From the NCBI GenBank assembly GCA_964588325.1, contig CAZPOR010000005.1, positions 62,001 through 126,000 on the forward strand: a stretch of DNA of 64,000 bases, written 5' to 3'. Under the pieces are notes generated by a model. It worked only from the letters and a program-made list of their open reading frames with translations. It made no database searches and was not told where the DNA came from. Numbering within the stretch: position 1 is the stretch's first letter; every line of letters begins with the position of its first letter. The position numbers were made by a program, and so were the translations under genes. Source of the stretch: Thiovibrio sp964588325. Its GTDB lineage: Bacteria; Desulfobacterota; Desulfobulbia; Desulfobulbales; Desulfurivibrionaceae. Of the stretch, positions 1 to 9,800 are shown piece after piece.

Positions 1-2186
1 ACACTGCCCCCCTTGGCCAAGCGGCCAAACAGAAGCTCTTCGGTCAGGGCATCTCCCACCTCTTGCAGGATAAGGCGCCGCAGCGGCCGCGCTCCGAACT
101 CCGGCTCATAGCCCCTGGCCGCCAGCCAGGTCCGGGCGCCGGGGCTGAGGCTGATCGTCACCTTCCGCTCGGCCAACTGCGCCTGCAGCTCGGCAACCAT
201 CTTGTCCACGATCCGTTCCATGAGGACCGCATCCAAGGGATTGAAGGTGATGGTTGCGTCCAACCGGTTCCTGAACTCCGGGGAGAAAAGATTCTTCACG
301 GCCCGGTCGTTTCTGCCCCGGCTGTCCCCGGTAAAGCCGATGGCCCGTTCGCTCAGCTCGCGGGCTCCGGCATTGGTGGTCATGATCAGGATCACGTTGC
401 GGAAATCCGCCTTGCGCCCGGCATTGTCCGTGAGGGTCGAATGGTCCATGACCTGCAAGAGGATGCTGAACAGATCCGGGTGGGCCTTTTCGATCTCGTC
501 GAGCAGAAGCACGCAGTAAGGATGCTTGCGGATGGCGTCGGTCAACAGCCCGCCCTGGTCGAAGCCCACATAGCCCGGAGGCGCGCCGATGAGCCGGGAA
601 ACCGCATGCTTTTCCATGTACTCGCTCATGTCGAACCGCTCGAAATGCACGGACAGGGCGGCGGCCAACTGCTTGGCGACCTCGGTCTTGCCCACCCCGG
701 TAGGTCCGGCAAAGAGGAAGGAGCCGGTGGGCCCCTCGCTCTGCTTGAGGCCTGCCCGGGAACGCTTCACCGCCGTGACCAGGGCGCTGATCGCCTGGTC
801 CTGGCCGAAGATGGTCTTTTTCAGGACCGTCTCCAGCTCCCGGAGATGGGTCAGGTCGGAGCCGCTGACGCTTCTCGCCGGAATCCGGGCCAGCCGGGAG
901 ACCACCTTTTCCACATCGCGCACCGTCACCGTGCGCCGCTTATCGCCTGGGAGCGCGGCCAGACGGAAGGCAGCGCCGATCTCGTCCAGCACGTCAATGG
1001 CCTTGTCCGGCAGAAAACGGTCGCTGATGTACCGGCCGGCCAGTTCCGCCGTGGCCTTTACCGCCGGAACCGAGTAGGTGATCCCATGATGCTCTTCGTA
1101 GCGGGGCAGCAGCCCTTGCAGGATGGCGCAGGTTTCGGCCACGCTGGGCTCCTCGACGTCTATCTTCTGAAAACGCCGGGAAAGCGCCCTATCCTTTTCG
1201 ATGTAGTTCTTATACTCCTCATAGGTGGTCGAGCCGATGCAGCGCAGCGTTCCGGACTGGAGGGCGGGCTTGAGCAGGTTGGAGGCGTCCATGCTGCCGC
1301 CGCTGGTTGCCCCGGCCCCGACAATGGTGTGGATCTCGTCGATGAACAGGATGATGTGCGGCTCTTTTTCCACCGCGGAGATCACCGCCTTGAGCCGCTG
1401 CTCGAAATCGCCCCGGTATTTGGTGCCGGAAAGCAACCCGCCCATGTCGAGGAGGCGGACCTCCACCCCCTGCAGCAGTTCCGGCACCTTGCCTTCATGG
1501 ACATGCAAGGCCAAGCCTTCGGCAATGGCGGTTTTTCCGACCCCTGGCTCGCCCACCAGCAGCGGGTTGTTCTTGCGCCGGCGGCACAGGGTCTGCATCA
1601 CCCGCTTCAACTCCGCGGTCCTCCCGATCAGGGGATCGATCAAGCCCTGGGCGGCCCGTTCGCTGAAATTGATGGTGTATTTTTCCAATGCTTCGTTTTC
1701 CTTGGTTTTTTCCGGCCCCTTCTCCTCCGCTTTCTTTTCCTCCTGAGTTTTTTCCTCCTGTTCAAGGCCATGGGAAAGATACTCGGTCACGTCAAGCTTG
1801 CTGATCCCTTCGGAATGGAGAAAATACACGGCAAAGGACTCGGCCTCGGCAAAGATGGCGGCCAGCACATCCCCTGCATCCACCTCTTTTTTGCCGCAGC
1901 TCTGAACATGGGCGATGGCCCGCTGCAAGACCCGGTTGAAACCCAGGGTCTGGATGGGGTCGTGGGCAATGCCCTCCTTGACCATGGGCAGGTTGGAGGC
2001 GAAGAAATCCTCCAGCCGTTTCTTCATCCCCTCGGGATCGCCGCCGCACACCGCGATGGCCCGGGCGGCCAGCTCGTCGTCCAACAGGCCGTAGAGGATG
2101 TGCTCCACCGTCACATGTTCGTGCCTGCGGATCTTTGCCTCCCGGATGGCACGCACCAAGGCTATTTCCAACTTTGCATTTATCAT
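1..2186 (-). CDS. clpA: ATP-dependent Clp protease ATP-binding subunit ClpA (3' end truncated)
   Basis: AAA+ unfoldase that feeds substrates to ClpP in the cytoplasm; ClpS directs it to N-degron substrates. Translating the minus strand from the ATG at 2186 gives about 728 residues: a double-repeat Clp N domain (1-140), then AAA-1 with Walker A GEPGVGKT near residue 209 and Walker B FIDEIH near 282, and AAA-2 with Walker A GPTGVGKT near 495 and LLLDEIEKAHPD near 560. An IGF tripeptide after AAA-2 fits the ClpP-docking loop. There is no ClpB-type middle coiled coil, so ClpA rather than ClpB. The frame is open to base 1; about 30 C-terminal residues of a usual ClpA are missing. It follows clpS by 24 nt, so the two are probably cotranscribed. 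Confidence 0.95.
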   Translation of the reverse strand, partial: MINAKLEIALVRAIREAKIRRHEHVTVEHILYGLLDDELAARAIAVCGGDPEGMKKRLEDFFASNLPMVKEGIAHDPIQTLGFNRVLQRAIAHVQSCGKKEVDAGDVLAAIFAEAESFAVYFLHSEGISKLDVTEYLSHGLEQEEKTQEEKKAEEKGPEKTKENEALEKYTINFSERAAQGLIDPLIGRTAELKRVMQTLCRRRKNNPLLVGEPGVGKTAIAEGLALHVHEGKVPELLQGVEVRLLDMGGLLSGTKYRGDFEQRLKAVISAVEKEPHIILFIDEIHTIVGAGATSGGSMDASNLLKPALQSGTLRCIGSTTYEEYKNYIEKDRALSRRFQKIDVEEPSVAETCAILQGLLPRYEEHHGITYSVPAVKATAELAGRYISDRFLPDKAIDVLDEIGAAFRLAALPGDKRRTVTVRDVEKVVSRLARIPARSVSGSDLTHLRELETVLKKTIFGQDQAISALVTAVKRSRAGLKQSEGPTGSFLFAGPTGVGKTEVAKQLAAALSVHFERFDMSEYMEKHAVSRLIGAPPGYVGFDQGGLLTDAIRKHPYCVLLLDEIEKAHPDLFSILLQVMDHSTLTDNAGRKADFRNVILIMTTNAGARELSERAIGFTGDSRGRNDRAVKNLFSPEFRNRLDATITFNPLDAVLMERIVDKMVAELQAQLAERKVTISLSPGARTWLAARGYEPEFGARPLRRLILQEVGDALTEELLFGRLAKGGS

Positions 2187-2210
2187 CTCGCGCTCCTCAC
2201 GGGAAACCCG

Positions 2211-2525
2211 TTACGCTTTTTCCAGAGAACATTTCAAAGGGTATTCATTCTTGCGGGCCAGGTCATGGACCAGAATCACTTTGGTCTCCGCCACGTCACG
2301 CGTGTATATCCCCGCCACCCCAACCCCCTGCTCATGGACATTGAGCATGATCCGGTTGGCCTCCGCCACATTTTTATGAAACACCTTTTCCAGCACCATC
2401 ACCACGAAATCCATGGTGGTATAGTCGTCATTGTGCAGCAGCACCTTGTACATGGAAGGCTGTTTGGTTTGCTGCTTTTTTTCGGTGACCACCGAACCTT
2501 CACTCTCCCTGCCCGCACCGCCCAT
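2211..2525 (-). CDS. clpS: ATP-dependent Clp protease adaptor ClpS
   Basis: Small adaptor (104 aa) that binds N-degron substrates and docks on the ClpA N domain. The conserved core is visible: YKVLLHNDDYTTMDFVV near residues 26-42, then VLEKVFHK and a repeated-alpha/beta C terminus with the HEQGVGVAGIYTRDVAE stretch. The N-terminal ~20 residues are Gly/Glu/Lys-rich, as is usual for the flexible ClpS arm. It lies directly upstream of clpA on the same strand, the standard clpSA order. The start at 2525 has only a weak ribosome-binding site, and a slightly shorter protein is possible. Confidence 0.94.
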   Translation of the reverse strand: MGGAGRESEGSVVTEKKQQTKQPSMYKVLLHNDDYTTMDFVVMVLEKVFHKNVAEANRIMLNVHEQGVGVAGIYTRDVAETKVILVHDLARKNEYPLKCSLEKA

Positions 2526-2620
2526 GCCTTTTCTGCCCCCTTACGATCAATTCCAGTCAGTCCGTTTGTTCAAAAATAATCATTTTTTCCTGATCCGCAC
2601 TCCCGTCGGCCAACTTTTCT

Positions 2621-4024
2621 TTATCCGGTCACCATGGCAGGCTTGCCCCATTCCCGATCCCGCAGGACGGAGAAAAGAAAATCCTCCACAACCAGATATT
2701 CCGGAAGACCGGAACCTTTCAGCCGGTATTCCGCCGTAAGCAGACCGGTTTGGGCCTGCTTCAGGACCGCCAGGGTAAAGCGCTCCGCCTGCTGAAAGCT
2801 TTTGTATACGGCAAAAGGGTGGCCGGTCAGCGCCTTCTGCTGCGGGCCGAGCGATTCTTGCAATTGCGGCAGCAAACCTTTTTGAAAGGCGGCATAGGAG
2901 ATGCCTTCTGGGTATGCATGGGCAGGATGCTCGATGATGGCGCGAACCAGCAGCAGCTTGCGCAGGAAATTCCGCAGCCCCGCCACCACGATGAGCGGAT
3001 GCACCCCGTTTTCCTGCAACCGCTGGGAAATCGTCAAGGACGCGGCCAGATCATGATTGCCAAAGGCCTCGTTTAATTCGTAGAGGGCCTCTTCCCTGGT
3101 CCGGCCGACCATGGCGTTGAGATCGTCCATGGTGACGGTTTCCGCCTCGCCCACGGACAGGACCAGCTTTTCCGCCTCCATGGCCACGGCCACCGGATGG
3201 AACCCCACCCGTTCAAGGAGTACCGGCAAGGCGCGCGGTTCCAATTTCTTGCCGAACCTGGCCAGATTCTGCTGGACAATCTCCTTGAGCAGTCCGTCCT
3301 GATCCTTGCGCGCCGCGGAACTCCCCCCGGTGTCCACGGAGAGATCCACCACCACGCAATTTTTTTCCAGATACTTGAAAAGCTTCTTGCGCTTGTCCGC
3401 CGCCTCAGCCACCAGAATCAGGGTATTGCCCGAAGGGACTCCCGCCTCCAGAGCAGCCATGAGCAGCTCCGCCCCGTCCGCCTTGGGCGCGGCCGCGGAA
3501 AAATCCCCCTCGCCCGCCGCGCATGCTTCCGCCACCCAATCCAGCTCCTCCGGCTTGGGAAAACCGAACAGCTCCTGCCAGCGGCCGGGCGTGCAGGCGG
3601 CGATCTCCTCTTTCTCCCAATCCGTTGGGGCAAGATCGGCCAGGGCGAGCATCTGGGTCAGATACCGCAGGGATTTTTTCACATCTTTGCCGCTCCAAGC
3701 CTTGCGCGCCTTGTCCCACAGGACGCCGGCCACAATCTTGGAGTAAAGAATCTGCGAGTCCGTTACCCGGATCACCTGCCTGGCGCCGAAAAGGCTATAG
3801 GTTTTGAGCATGTTGACCGTGGCGCCCACCGCTTCCTGGTCGCCGTCGATGGCCTTCAGGCTGTTTTGGCGGAAGGTTTCATCGGGAAGCAGGCGGCAGA
3901 CCAGGTCGTTGGCGATCTCCTGGCAGAGATAGCGCTCACCAAACAGCAGGTAGACCGGCGCGATTTCTCCGCGCTCCACAGACTTGAGCAGCGTATTGAC
4001 TTCCTGTCGTTTATAAACCGGCAT
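2621..4024 (-). CDS. holA: DNA polymerase III subunit delta, with a long internal insertion
   Basis: Clamp-loader delta subunit, which opens the beta sliding clamp. The N terminus (PVYLLFGERYLCQEIAND) and the C-terminal HolA region (LNEAFGNHDLAASL, HPLIVVAGLRNFLRKLLLVR, the closing YLVVEDFLF) match the family. I start it at the ATG at 4024, which has AGGAAG about 8 nt upstream; an in-frame ATG at 4045 would add seven residues. At about 467 aa it is over 100 aa longer than the usual ~340. The extra sequence lies mainly around residues 85-190, between the first AAA-like beta-strands and the ATPase core, and is rich in Trp, Glu and Lys. Confidence 0.88.
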   Translation of the reverse strand: MPVYKRQEVNTLLKSVERGEIAPVYLLFGERYLCQEIANDLVCRLLPDETFRQNSLKAIDGDQEAVGATVNMLKTYSLFGARQVIRVTDSQILYSKIVAGVLWDKARKAWSGKDVKKSLRYLTQMLALADLAPTDWEKEEIAACTPGRWQELFGFPKPEELDWVAEACAAGEGDFSAAAPKADGAELLMAALEAGVPSGNTLILVAEAADKRKKLFKYLEKNCVVVDLSVDTGGSSAARKDQDGLLKEIVQQNLARFGKKLEPRALPVLLERVGFHPVAVAMEAEKLVLSVGEAETVTMDDLNAMVGRTREEALYELNEAFGNHDLAASLTISQRLQENGVHPLIVVAGLRNFLRKLLLVRAIIEHPAHAYPEGISYAAFQKGLLPQLQESLGPQQKALTGHPFAVYKSFQQAERFTLAVLKQAQTGLLTAEYRLKGSGLPEYLVVEDFLFSVLRDREWGKPAMVTG

Positions 4025-4075
4025 CTCTGTCTTCCTCGCGCCCATGCCGGCCTGCCGGCCCCGGCGCGCTTCCTG

Positions 4076-4104
4076 TTGACTGGCACGACCCTTCTTGCTA
4101 CTCT
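4076..4104 (+). promoter_or_regulatory. Candidate sigma70 promoter for the SDR gene
   Basis: TTGACT, a 17-nt spacer and TACTCT lie in the 227-nt divergent gap between holA and the SDR gene. Only the hexamers and spacing support it. Nothing else is evident in this gap. Confidence 0.3.
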
Positions 4105-4251
4105 CAAGTTATACCCTTTCCGCAGCAGCGAAGCGGCGCGGCCGAACAGCTCCGGATTGGGACAACCCCTAAAATTAAGTACTGTGTCTCGCTGCCCTTG
4201 TCACTGAAAAAAACCCCGGACAAGAGCGCCAGCCATCCCCGGAAAACCTTG

Positions 4252-5439
4252 ATGCAGCCAACCATGCCGGAAAAAACAGGAATACTCCTCGGCGGCTCCG
4301 GCCTGATCGGCGGCACCCTGCTCTATTATTTCAAAACCCAGGCCGAAGGACGGCTCAACGTCCTCGCCCCCAACAGCAAAAAACTCAGCCTGCGCGACCC
4401 GGACGACATCCGCCGCTATTTTGAAAAGAACAAACCCGCCTTTATCATCAATTGCGCCATTGCCGCCATCGACAGCGATCCGCAACTTGCCTACGAGATA
4501 AACTATCTGGGCACGGTCTCCCTGGCCAAGGCCGCGCAGGAACTGGACATCCCCTATATCCATCTGAGTTCGGCCGCGGTCATGCCCACCGGCCTCGATC
4601 TCACCGAAGAAGACCGCCTGGCCCTGCGCCCGGAGCTGCCCAACTATACCAAAGCCAAGCTCATGGCCGAGCTGAGTCTCGAACATCTGCGCAGGGCCCA
4701 GGGCCTTGATTACACCACGATCCGGCTCGGCATCGTCTATGGCGCCCACGATCACAAAATCCAGGGCTTCCAACGGTTGTTCTTCGCCATCGTCGACCGG
4801 TCCATGCCGGTGCTCTTTACCAGGCCCGAGGCGCTGCACTCCTATTCCAACGCCCGAAAACTGCCCTATTTTATCGCGCATATCCTGGACAACCGGCCCG
4901 AATTTTCCGGGCAGACCTACAACTTTGTCGATAAAAACCCGGTCTCCCTGGGCCAGCTCATCCTCACCATCAAGAACTATCTCGAGCTGAAAACCCCGCG
5001 GGAGATCTACCTGCCTCTGCCCATGGCGCAATTCGGCCTGGGGATCATGACCCGGCTGGTGCGGCTGATAACCCGGCTCGGCATTGATGCGCGGTTGCCC
5101 GCCGAGCTGATGTTTTTGAAAAATTTCTACGAAACCCAAACCCTGTCCGCCGCCAAATTGCGACAGTCGAGCTTCAGCGATCCCGACCCGGAGGCGACGA
5201 TCTTCACCGCGCTTCCCGAGCTCATCGAGTACTATGTGACCCGGTGGGAGCACCTGAACCTCATCGAGCCCTTTAACACGGAATTTTTCGACCCGCGCAG
5301 GCGGGCCGAAAAATTTCTTCACACCCCGGACGAACTTCTGCGGGAAGTGCACCGGGAAAGCGACCTCCCCTTTCTCAAGCAGTGCCCCCTGCCCGGCGTG
5401 GCACAGGGGGAGAACACCGCGCAGGACCGGGCAGACTGA
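4252..5439 (+). CDS. NAD-dependent epimerase/dehydratase (extended SDR, RmlD-like)
   Basis: Predicted NAD(P)-dependent sugar-nucleotide epimerase, dehydratase or reductase. A Rossmann motif GGSGLIGG sits near the N terminus. The sequence IIDCA-type strand is here IINCAIAAID, and the active-site segment is HLSSAAVMP with YTKAK (YxxxK) about 30 residues on. The first ~290 residues resemble the RmlD family; the last ~100 have no domain I recognise. The ATG at 4252 is preferred (GGAAAA about 7 nt upstream); an ATG at 4264 is equally plausible, and a TTG at 4198 would give a longer form. The gene stands alone, converging on the rhodanese/MBL gene 30 nt away. The substrate cannot be deduced. Confidence 0.8.
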   Translation: MQPTMPEKTGILLGGSGLIGGTLLYYFKTQAEGRLNVLAPNSKKLSLRDPDDIRRYFEKNKPAFIINCAIAAIDSDPQLAYEINYLGTVSLAKAAQELDIPYIHLSSAAVMPTGLDLTEEDRLALRPELPNYTKAKLMAELSLEHLRRAQGLDYTTIRLGIVYGAHDHKIQGFQRLFFAIVDRSMPVLFTRPEALHSYSNARKLPYFIAHILDNRPEFSGQTYNFVDKNPVSLGQLILTIKNYLELKTPREIYLPLPMAQFGLGIMTRLVRLITRLGIDARLPAELMFLKNFYETQTLSAAKLRQSSFSDPDPEATIFTALPELIEYYVTRWEHLNLIEPFNTEFFDPRRRAEKFLHTPDELLREVHRESDLPFLKQCPLPGVAQGENTAQDRAD

Positions 5440-5469
5440 CGCCTCGGCAACACCCGCCCTGCGCGCAGG

Positions 5470-6660
5470 CTACACCGCGCAGCGCTGCACCTCCGCGCTG
5501 ACGCCCACCTTGCCGTAGTTGCTGGCCCCGCACTCGTTTTTGCCCAAATCCATGGTATCTGCCTCCTCCTGGCTGACTTTGAGCCAGCCCCCGTTCACCC
5601 TGCGGATTTCGGCATATACCCCCGGCTGAGGCCGCATGTTGTCCTGAATGAAATCGGCGAATTTCTTCTCGTTGGGCAGCCGGAAGGCGATGACGCTTTC
5701 CCGGAGTTGTCCCAGGGTGGCCGAGAAGATCCGGGAACAGTTGGCCTCGCCCCAGCTCGTATAATGGCCGGGCAGCACCAACACCTCATCGGCGAGATCC
5801 CGCAGCCGCAGCATCAGGGTGATGTAGAGCTCCCTGGCCCATTCCTGCCATCTGCCGCCAAGGTCGGGACGGCCGGCGGTGTTGATGAAAATGGTGTCGC
5901 CGCTCACCAGATAGGTGTCATCGATGAAATAACAGGTGCTGCCCATGGTATGCCCCGGAGTATGCAGCGCCTTGACCTTCGGCCCGTTTCCGCCCAGGGT
6001 ATAGGTTTCCCCGTGGGTCACGGGCTTGCAGGGAAAAACCGCCCCCTCAAAATCCAGACTGTTGACCATGGCCGTGCAGCCCGGCTCTTCCGATAACTGC
6101 GGGGTCCCGGAGATATAGTCGGCCTGGCGGTGGGTCTCGAAGCTGGCGATAATCGTGCTGCCGTGCTGGGCGGCAATGCTTTTGTAGGCCTCGATGTTGC
6201 GCGAGGGATCGAAAACCATGGCCTCGTTTTCATGGATCAACAGATAGCTGCACGAAGCCTTGCCCGGCCGGACAAACTGATACAAGGTGTAGGGATGTCC
6301 CTCCGGCGTGACCTTTTTGGGCGCCAGGACATTGCCCCAACTGACAATGCCCTGCTTGAGGTAGCCCACATCGCCAAAGCCGTTCTGGCAGAGCAAATCG
6401 GCAACGTATTTGGCCGAGCCCTCCTTGGCGCAAACGATCCGGACCTTCTCGCCCTGGGGGATGCGGTCGATGCTGCCCTGCACATCCTCCATGAAATTGA
6501 AGTAGGGAATATTGAGGTAAGGAAAAAACGCCGGTCCCTCGACGCTCCAGTTGGCAAAATCCTTTTCATTGCGAACATCGAGCAAAATAAAGTCGGGCTT
6601 GCCGCTGATCCAGTCAAACAGCTCATTGGCGGTGTAGAGAAAGGGTTCGCGTGCGTCCAT
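5470..6660 (-). CDS. Rhodanese / metallo-beta-lactamase fusion (persulfide dioxygenase-like)
   Basis: Sulfur-handling protein of 396 aa. Residues 1-115 are a rhodanese domain (LLDVRNEKDF; putative catalytic Cys77 in VCAKEGSAK). Residues 120-370 are an MBL fold of the ETHE1/persulfide dioxygenase type (HTPGHTMGS, SGDTIFIN, GRPDLGG, LPGHYTSWGE). The canonical THxHxDH signature reads THRQADY: His177 is kept, but the second His is Gln179 and the last His is Tyr182. His177, His237 and Asp255 correspond to the three iron ligands known for ETHE1, so a mono-iron site may persist. The domain order (rhodanese first) is the reverse of characterised PDO-rhodanese fusions. AGGAGG stands just before the ATG at 6660. 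Activity on glutathione or other persulfides is inferred. Confidence 0.85.
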   Translation of the reverse strand: MDAREPFLYTANELFDWISGKPDFILLDVRNEKDFANWSVEGPAFFPYLNIPYFNFMEDVQGSIDRIPQGEKVRIVCAKEGSAKYVADLLCQNGFGDVGYLKQGIVSWGNVLAPKKVTPEGHPYTLYQFVRPGKASCSYLLIHENEAMVFDPSRNIEAYKSIAAQHGSTIIASFETHRQADYISGTPQLSEEPGCTAMVNSLDFEGAVFPCKPVTHGETYTLGGNGPKVKALHTPGHTMGSTCYFIDDTYLVSGDTIFINTAGRPDLGGRWQEWARELYITLMLRLRDLADEVLVLPGHYTSWGEANCSRIFSATLGQLRESVIAFRLPNEKKFADFIQDNMRPQPGVYAEIRRVNGGWLKVSQEEADTMDLGKNECGASNYGKVGVSAEVQRCAV

Positions 6661-6838
6661 GGTTCCTCCTGAAATAAAAGTGGTTGAGGTTTATTTTAAT
6701 AAAGGTTACTAATACCGAACATTTTCTGCAACGGCTTTTCCCGGAGCACATCCTTTTATCTATTTGTTCCTCCGCGCCTGTGCTATTATTTAATCATATT
6801 CGAGATGCCCCCTGGGATTTTTTAATGAAGAACGCCAG

Positions 6839-9800
6839 ATGACGCTTCCTCCGGATCTTTCCCATATCCTTGCCTCCCTCTCCTTTCCCCTCGCCATTCT
6901 CGAGACGGATGGCACCATCTTAACCTGCAATGGCGCCTGGACTGATACGCTCCAGCGCCTGCATGTGCAGGGCGGCCGGCCGGGGGATGATATTGCGGCG
7001 CTTTTTTCCGGCGCGCACAAGGAAGCAGTCCGCGCCTTTCTCGCCGGAACGCAGGAGCTTTTGTCCTGTCCCATGCCCGAAAACAATGCGGTGCTGTTTC
7101 GCCTGTCCGTGGTGGAAGGACGCTCCCCAAGGCTGTTGCGGGCCGAAATCCACGCCCCCTGTGCCGATCCCATGCTTCTCGCCGGCGAAGAGCGGCTCCG
7201 CTCCCTGCTTGACGCCATGCCCGACATCGTGTGCTTCAAAGACGGGACAGGACGCTGGCTTGAAGCCAACAAGGCCGACCTGGAGCTCTTCCGCCTCAAG
7301 GGCGTTCCCTATCAAGGGAAAACGGATGCCGAGCTTGCCGCCTTCAGCCCCTTTTACCGGGAGGCCTTCCTGACTTGCCAGGAGAGCGACGAACAGGCAT
7401 GGCAGGCCGGACATCTTGTCCAGAGCCAGGAGGTCATCCCTCTCCCAGAGGGCGGCGTCACTGTCCTTGACCTGTACAAAATCCCTCTGTTCCATGCGGA
7501 CGGCAGCCGGAAAGGCCTTGTGGTTCTCGGCCGGAACATCACCGCCCACAAGCTGGCCCAGGACAACCTCCAGCAACTCCGCCGCCAACAGGAGATCGTC
7601 GAAAACCTTCTCCGGATCAGCTTCAACGATACCTCGCTGGCTGCCCAGCTTTCCACAGCCCTGGACCTGATCGTTGAGATCCCCTGGCTGCCGCTTACGG
7701 CCAAGGGGGGAATATTCCTGACGGAGGTGACCAGACCGAAAACCCTCACCCTCTTCGTGCACAAGAACATGGCCCCGTCCCTGCTGCAGCACTGCGACAG
7801 CATTGCCTTTGGCGAATGCCTGTGCGGCAAGGCCGCGGAGGAACACCGGTTCATCTTCGCACCGCACCTGCCCGAAGAGGAGGCTTTCCGGTATGCGGGC
7901 ATGGAAGACCAAAGCCACTACATCGTTCCCATTGTCCGGGAAAACCATCTGTTTGGGGTGCTGATGCTCTATGCCGAGGCAGGATACGCGGGGGGAGAAA
8001 ACGAACGTAAATTTCTGGAAACCGTGGCCAACACCCTGGCCCTGCTCATCGAACGGCAACAGGGGGCGGACCGGCTCCTGGCCAGCGAGGCCAATCTGGC
8101 CAAAGCCCAGCAGATCGCCCAGCTTGGCTACTGGGATTGGCACATCAGCGAAAATCTCCTGTTCTGGTCCGATGAAGCGTACCGGATCTTTGGGCTGCCC
8201 CCCAAGGAGACTCCGCCCCTCTATGAAAAATTCCTGAGCCAGGTCCATCCGGATGACCGCCGGAAGGTGCGGGAGGCAGTGCAGGACTCCCTTGCCAACA
8301 AAACGCCTTACAACATCAATCACCGCATCATCCGGGAGGATGGCGCCCTCCGCGAGGTCCACGAAGAGGGCGAGGTGGAGTATGACGCGCAGGGCGGACC
8401 GCTGCGCATGTTCGGCATCATCCAGGATATCACCGAGCTCAAGAAAACAGAAAAACAGATGGCCCTGGCCGCCAAGGTCTTCGACAGCAGCATCGAAGGC
8501 ATCACCATCACCGACGCCCAGGGAATCATCCAGACGGTGAACAGGGCCTTCAGCCATATCACCGGCTACAGCCCGGAGGAGGCCGTGGGCCGAAACCCGA
8601 GCATCCTCAAATCGGACCGCCATGACCCGGAATTCTACCACGCCATGTGGTCCACCCTGCTGGCCGAGGGAAAATGGGAGGGCGAGATCTGGAACCGCAG
8701 AAAAAACGGCGAGGTATATCCGGAACGGCTTACCATCACGGCGATCACCGACGAATACGGCCAGATTTCCCACCATGTGGCCGTATTCCATGACATGAGC
8801 GAAATCCGCAGCTACGAGGAACAGCTCCATTTCCACGCCTACCACGATGCCTTGACCGGATTGCCCAACCGGTTGCTGATGCTCGACCGTTTCAGCGTGG
8901 CCCTCGCCCAAGCGCAACGCATGCACAAGCAGGTGGCGGTTCTGGTGCTCGACCTGGACAACTTCAAGCATATCAACGACAGCCTGGGCCACAACATCGG
9001 CGATGTTCTGCTGCAACAGGTTGCCCAGCGGCTGAAAGAAGGGATCGGTTGCGATCACACCGTGGGGAGGCTGGGCGGGGATGATTTCGCCATCCTCATC
9101 GAACAGTGCGAGGATGAACAGGATGCCGTGCGGATGGCGGAAAAGACGATTGCTCTGTTTGCCAAGCCCTTCAACCTGGCCATCTACGAAACTTTTGTCA
9201 CGGTAACCATCGGCATCACCTTTTTCCCCTCCGATGGCAATGATGCGGACACCCTGCTGAAAAACGCAGAGCTGGCCATGTACCGCGCCAAGGAGGAGGG
9301 GAAAAACAAATACCAGCTTTTTACTTCGGCCATGAACGCCAAGGTGGTGCATCGCCTTTCCCTGGAAAACAGTTTGCGCAAGGCCCTGGAACGGAACGAA
9401 TTCCTGGTTTATTACCAGCCGAAGGTGGCCACCGCCACGGGGCGCATTGTCGGAATGGAGGCCCTGGTCCGCTGGCTGAGCGCGGACGGTCGCCTGATCT
9501 CTCCCCTTGATTTCATCCCCCTGGCCGAGGAAACCGGCCTGGTCATCCCCCTGGCCGAGGAAACCGGCCTGGTCATCCCCCTGGGCGAATATGTGCTGCG
9601 GCAGGCGTGCCGGGACACCAAACAATGGCTCGAAAAAAACAACGCCCTGGTGGTCTCGGTGAATCTTTCCCCGCGCCAGTTCATGCAGGAAAATCTGGTG
9701 CAGACCATCGCGAATATTCTCCTCGAAACCGGCCTGCCCCCCTCCCGGCTTGAACTGGAGGTCACTGAAGGGGCGGTCATGTTCAACGAACAGGCAGCCC

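Noticed and set aside
63..2579. 838-codon plus-strand open frame
   Set aside because: Shadow of clpA/clpS, which have full AAA+ and ClpS motifs on the minus strand.
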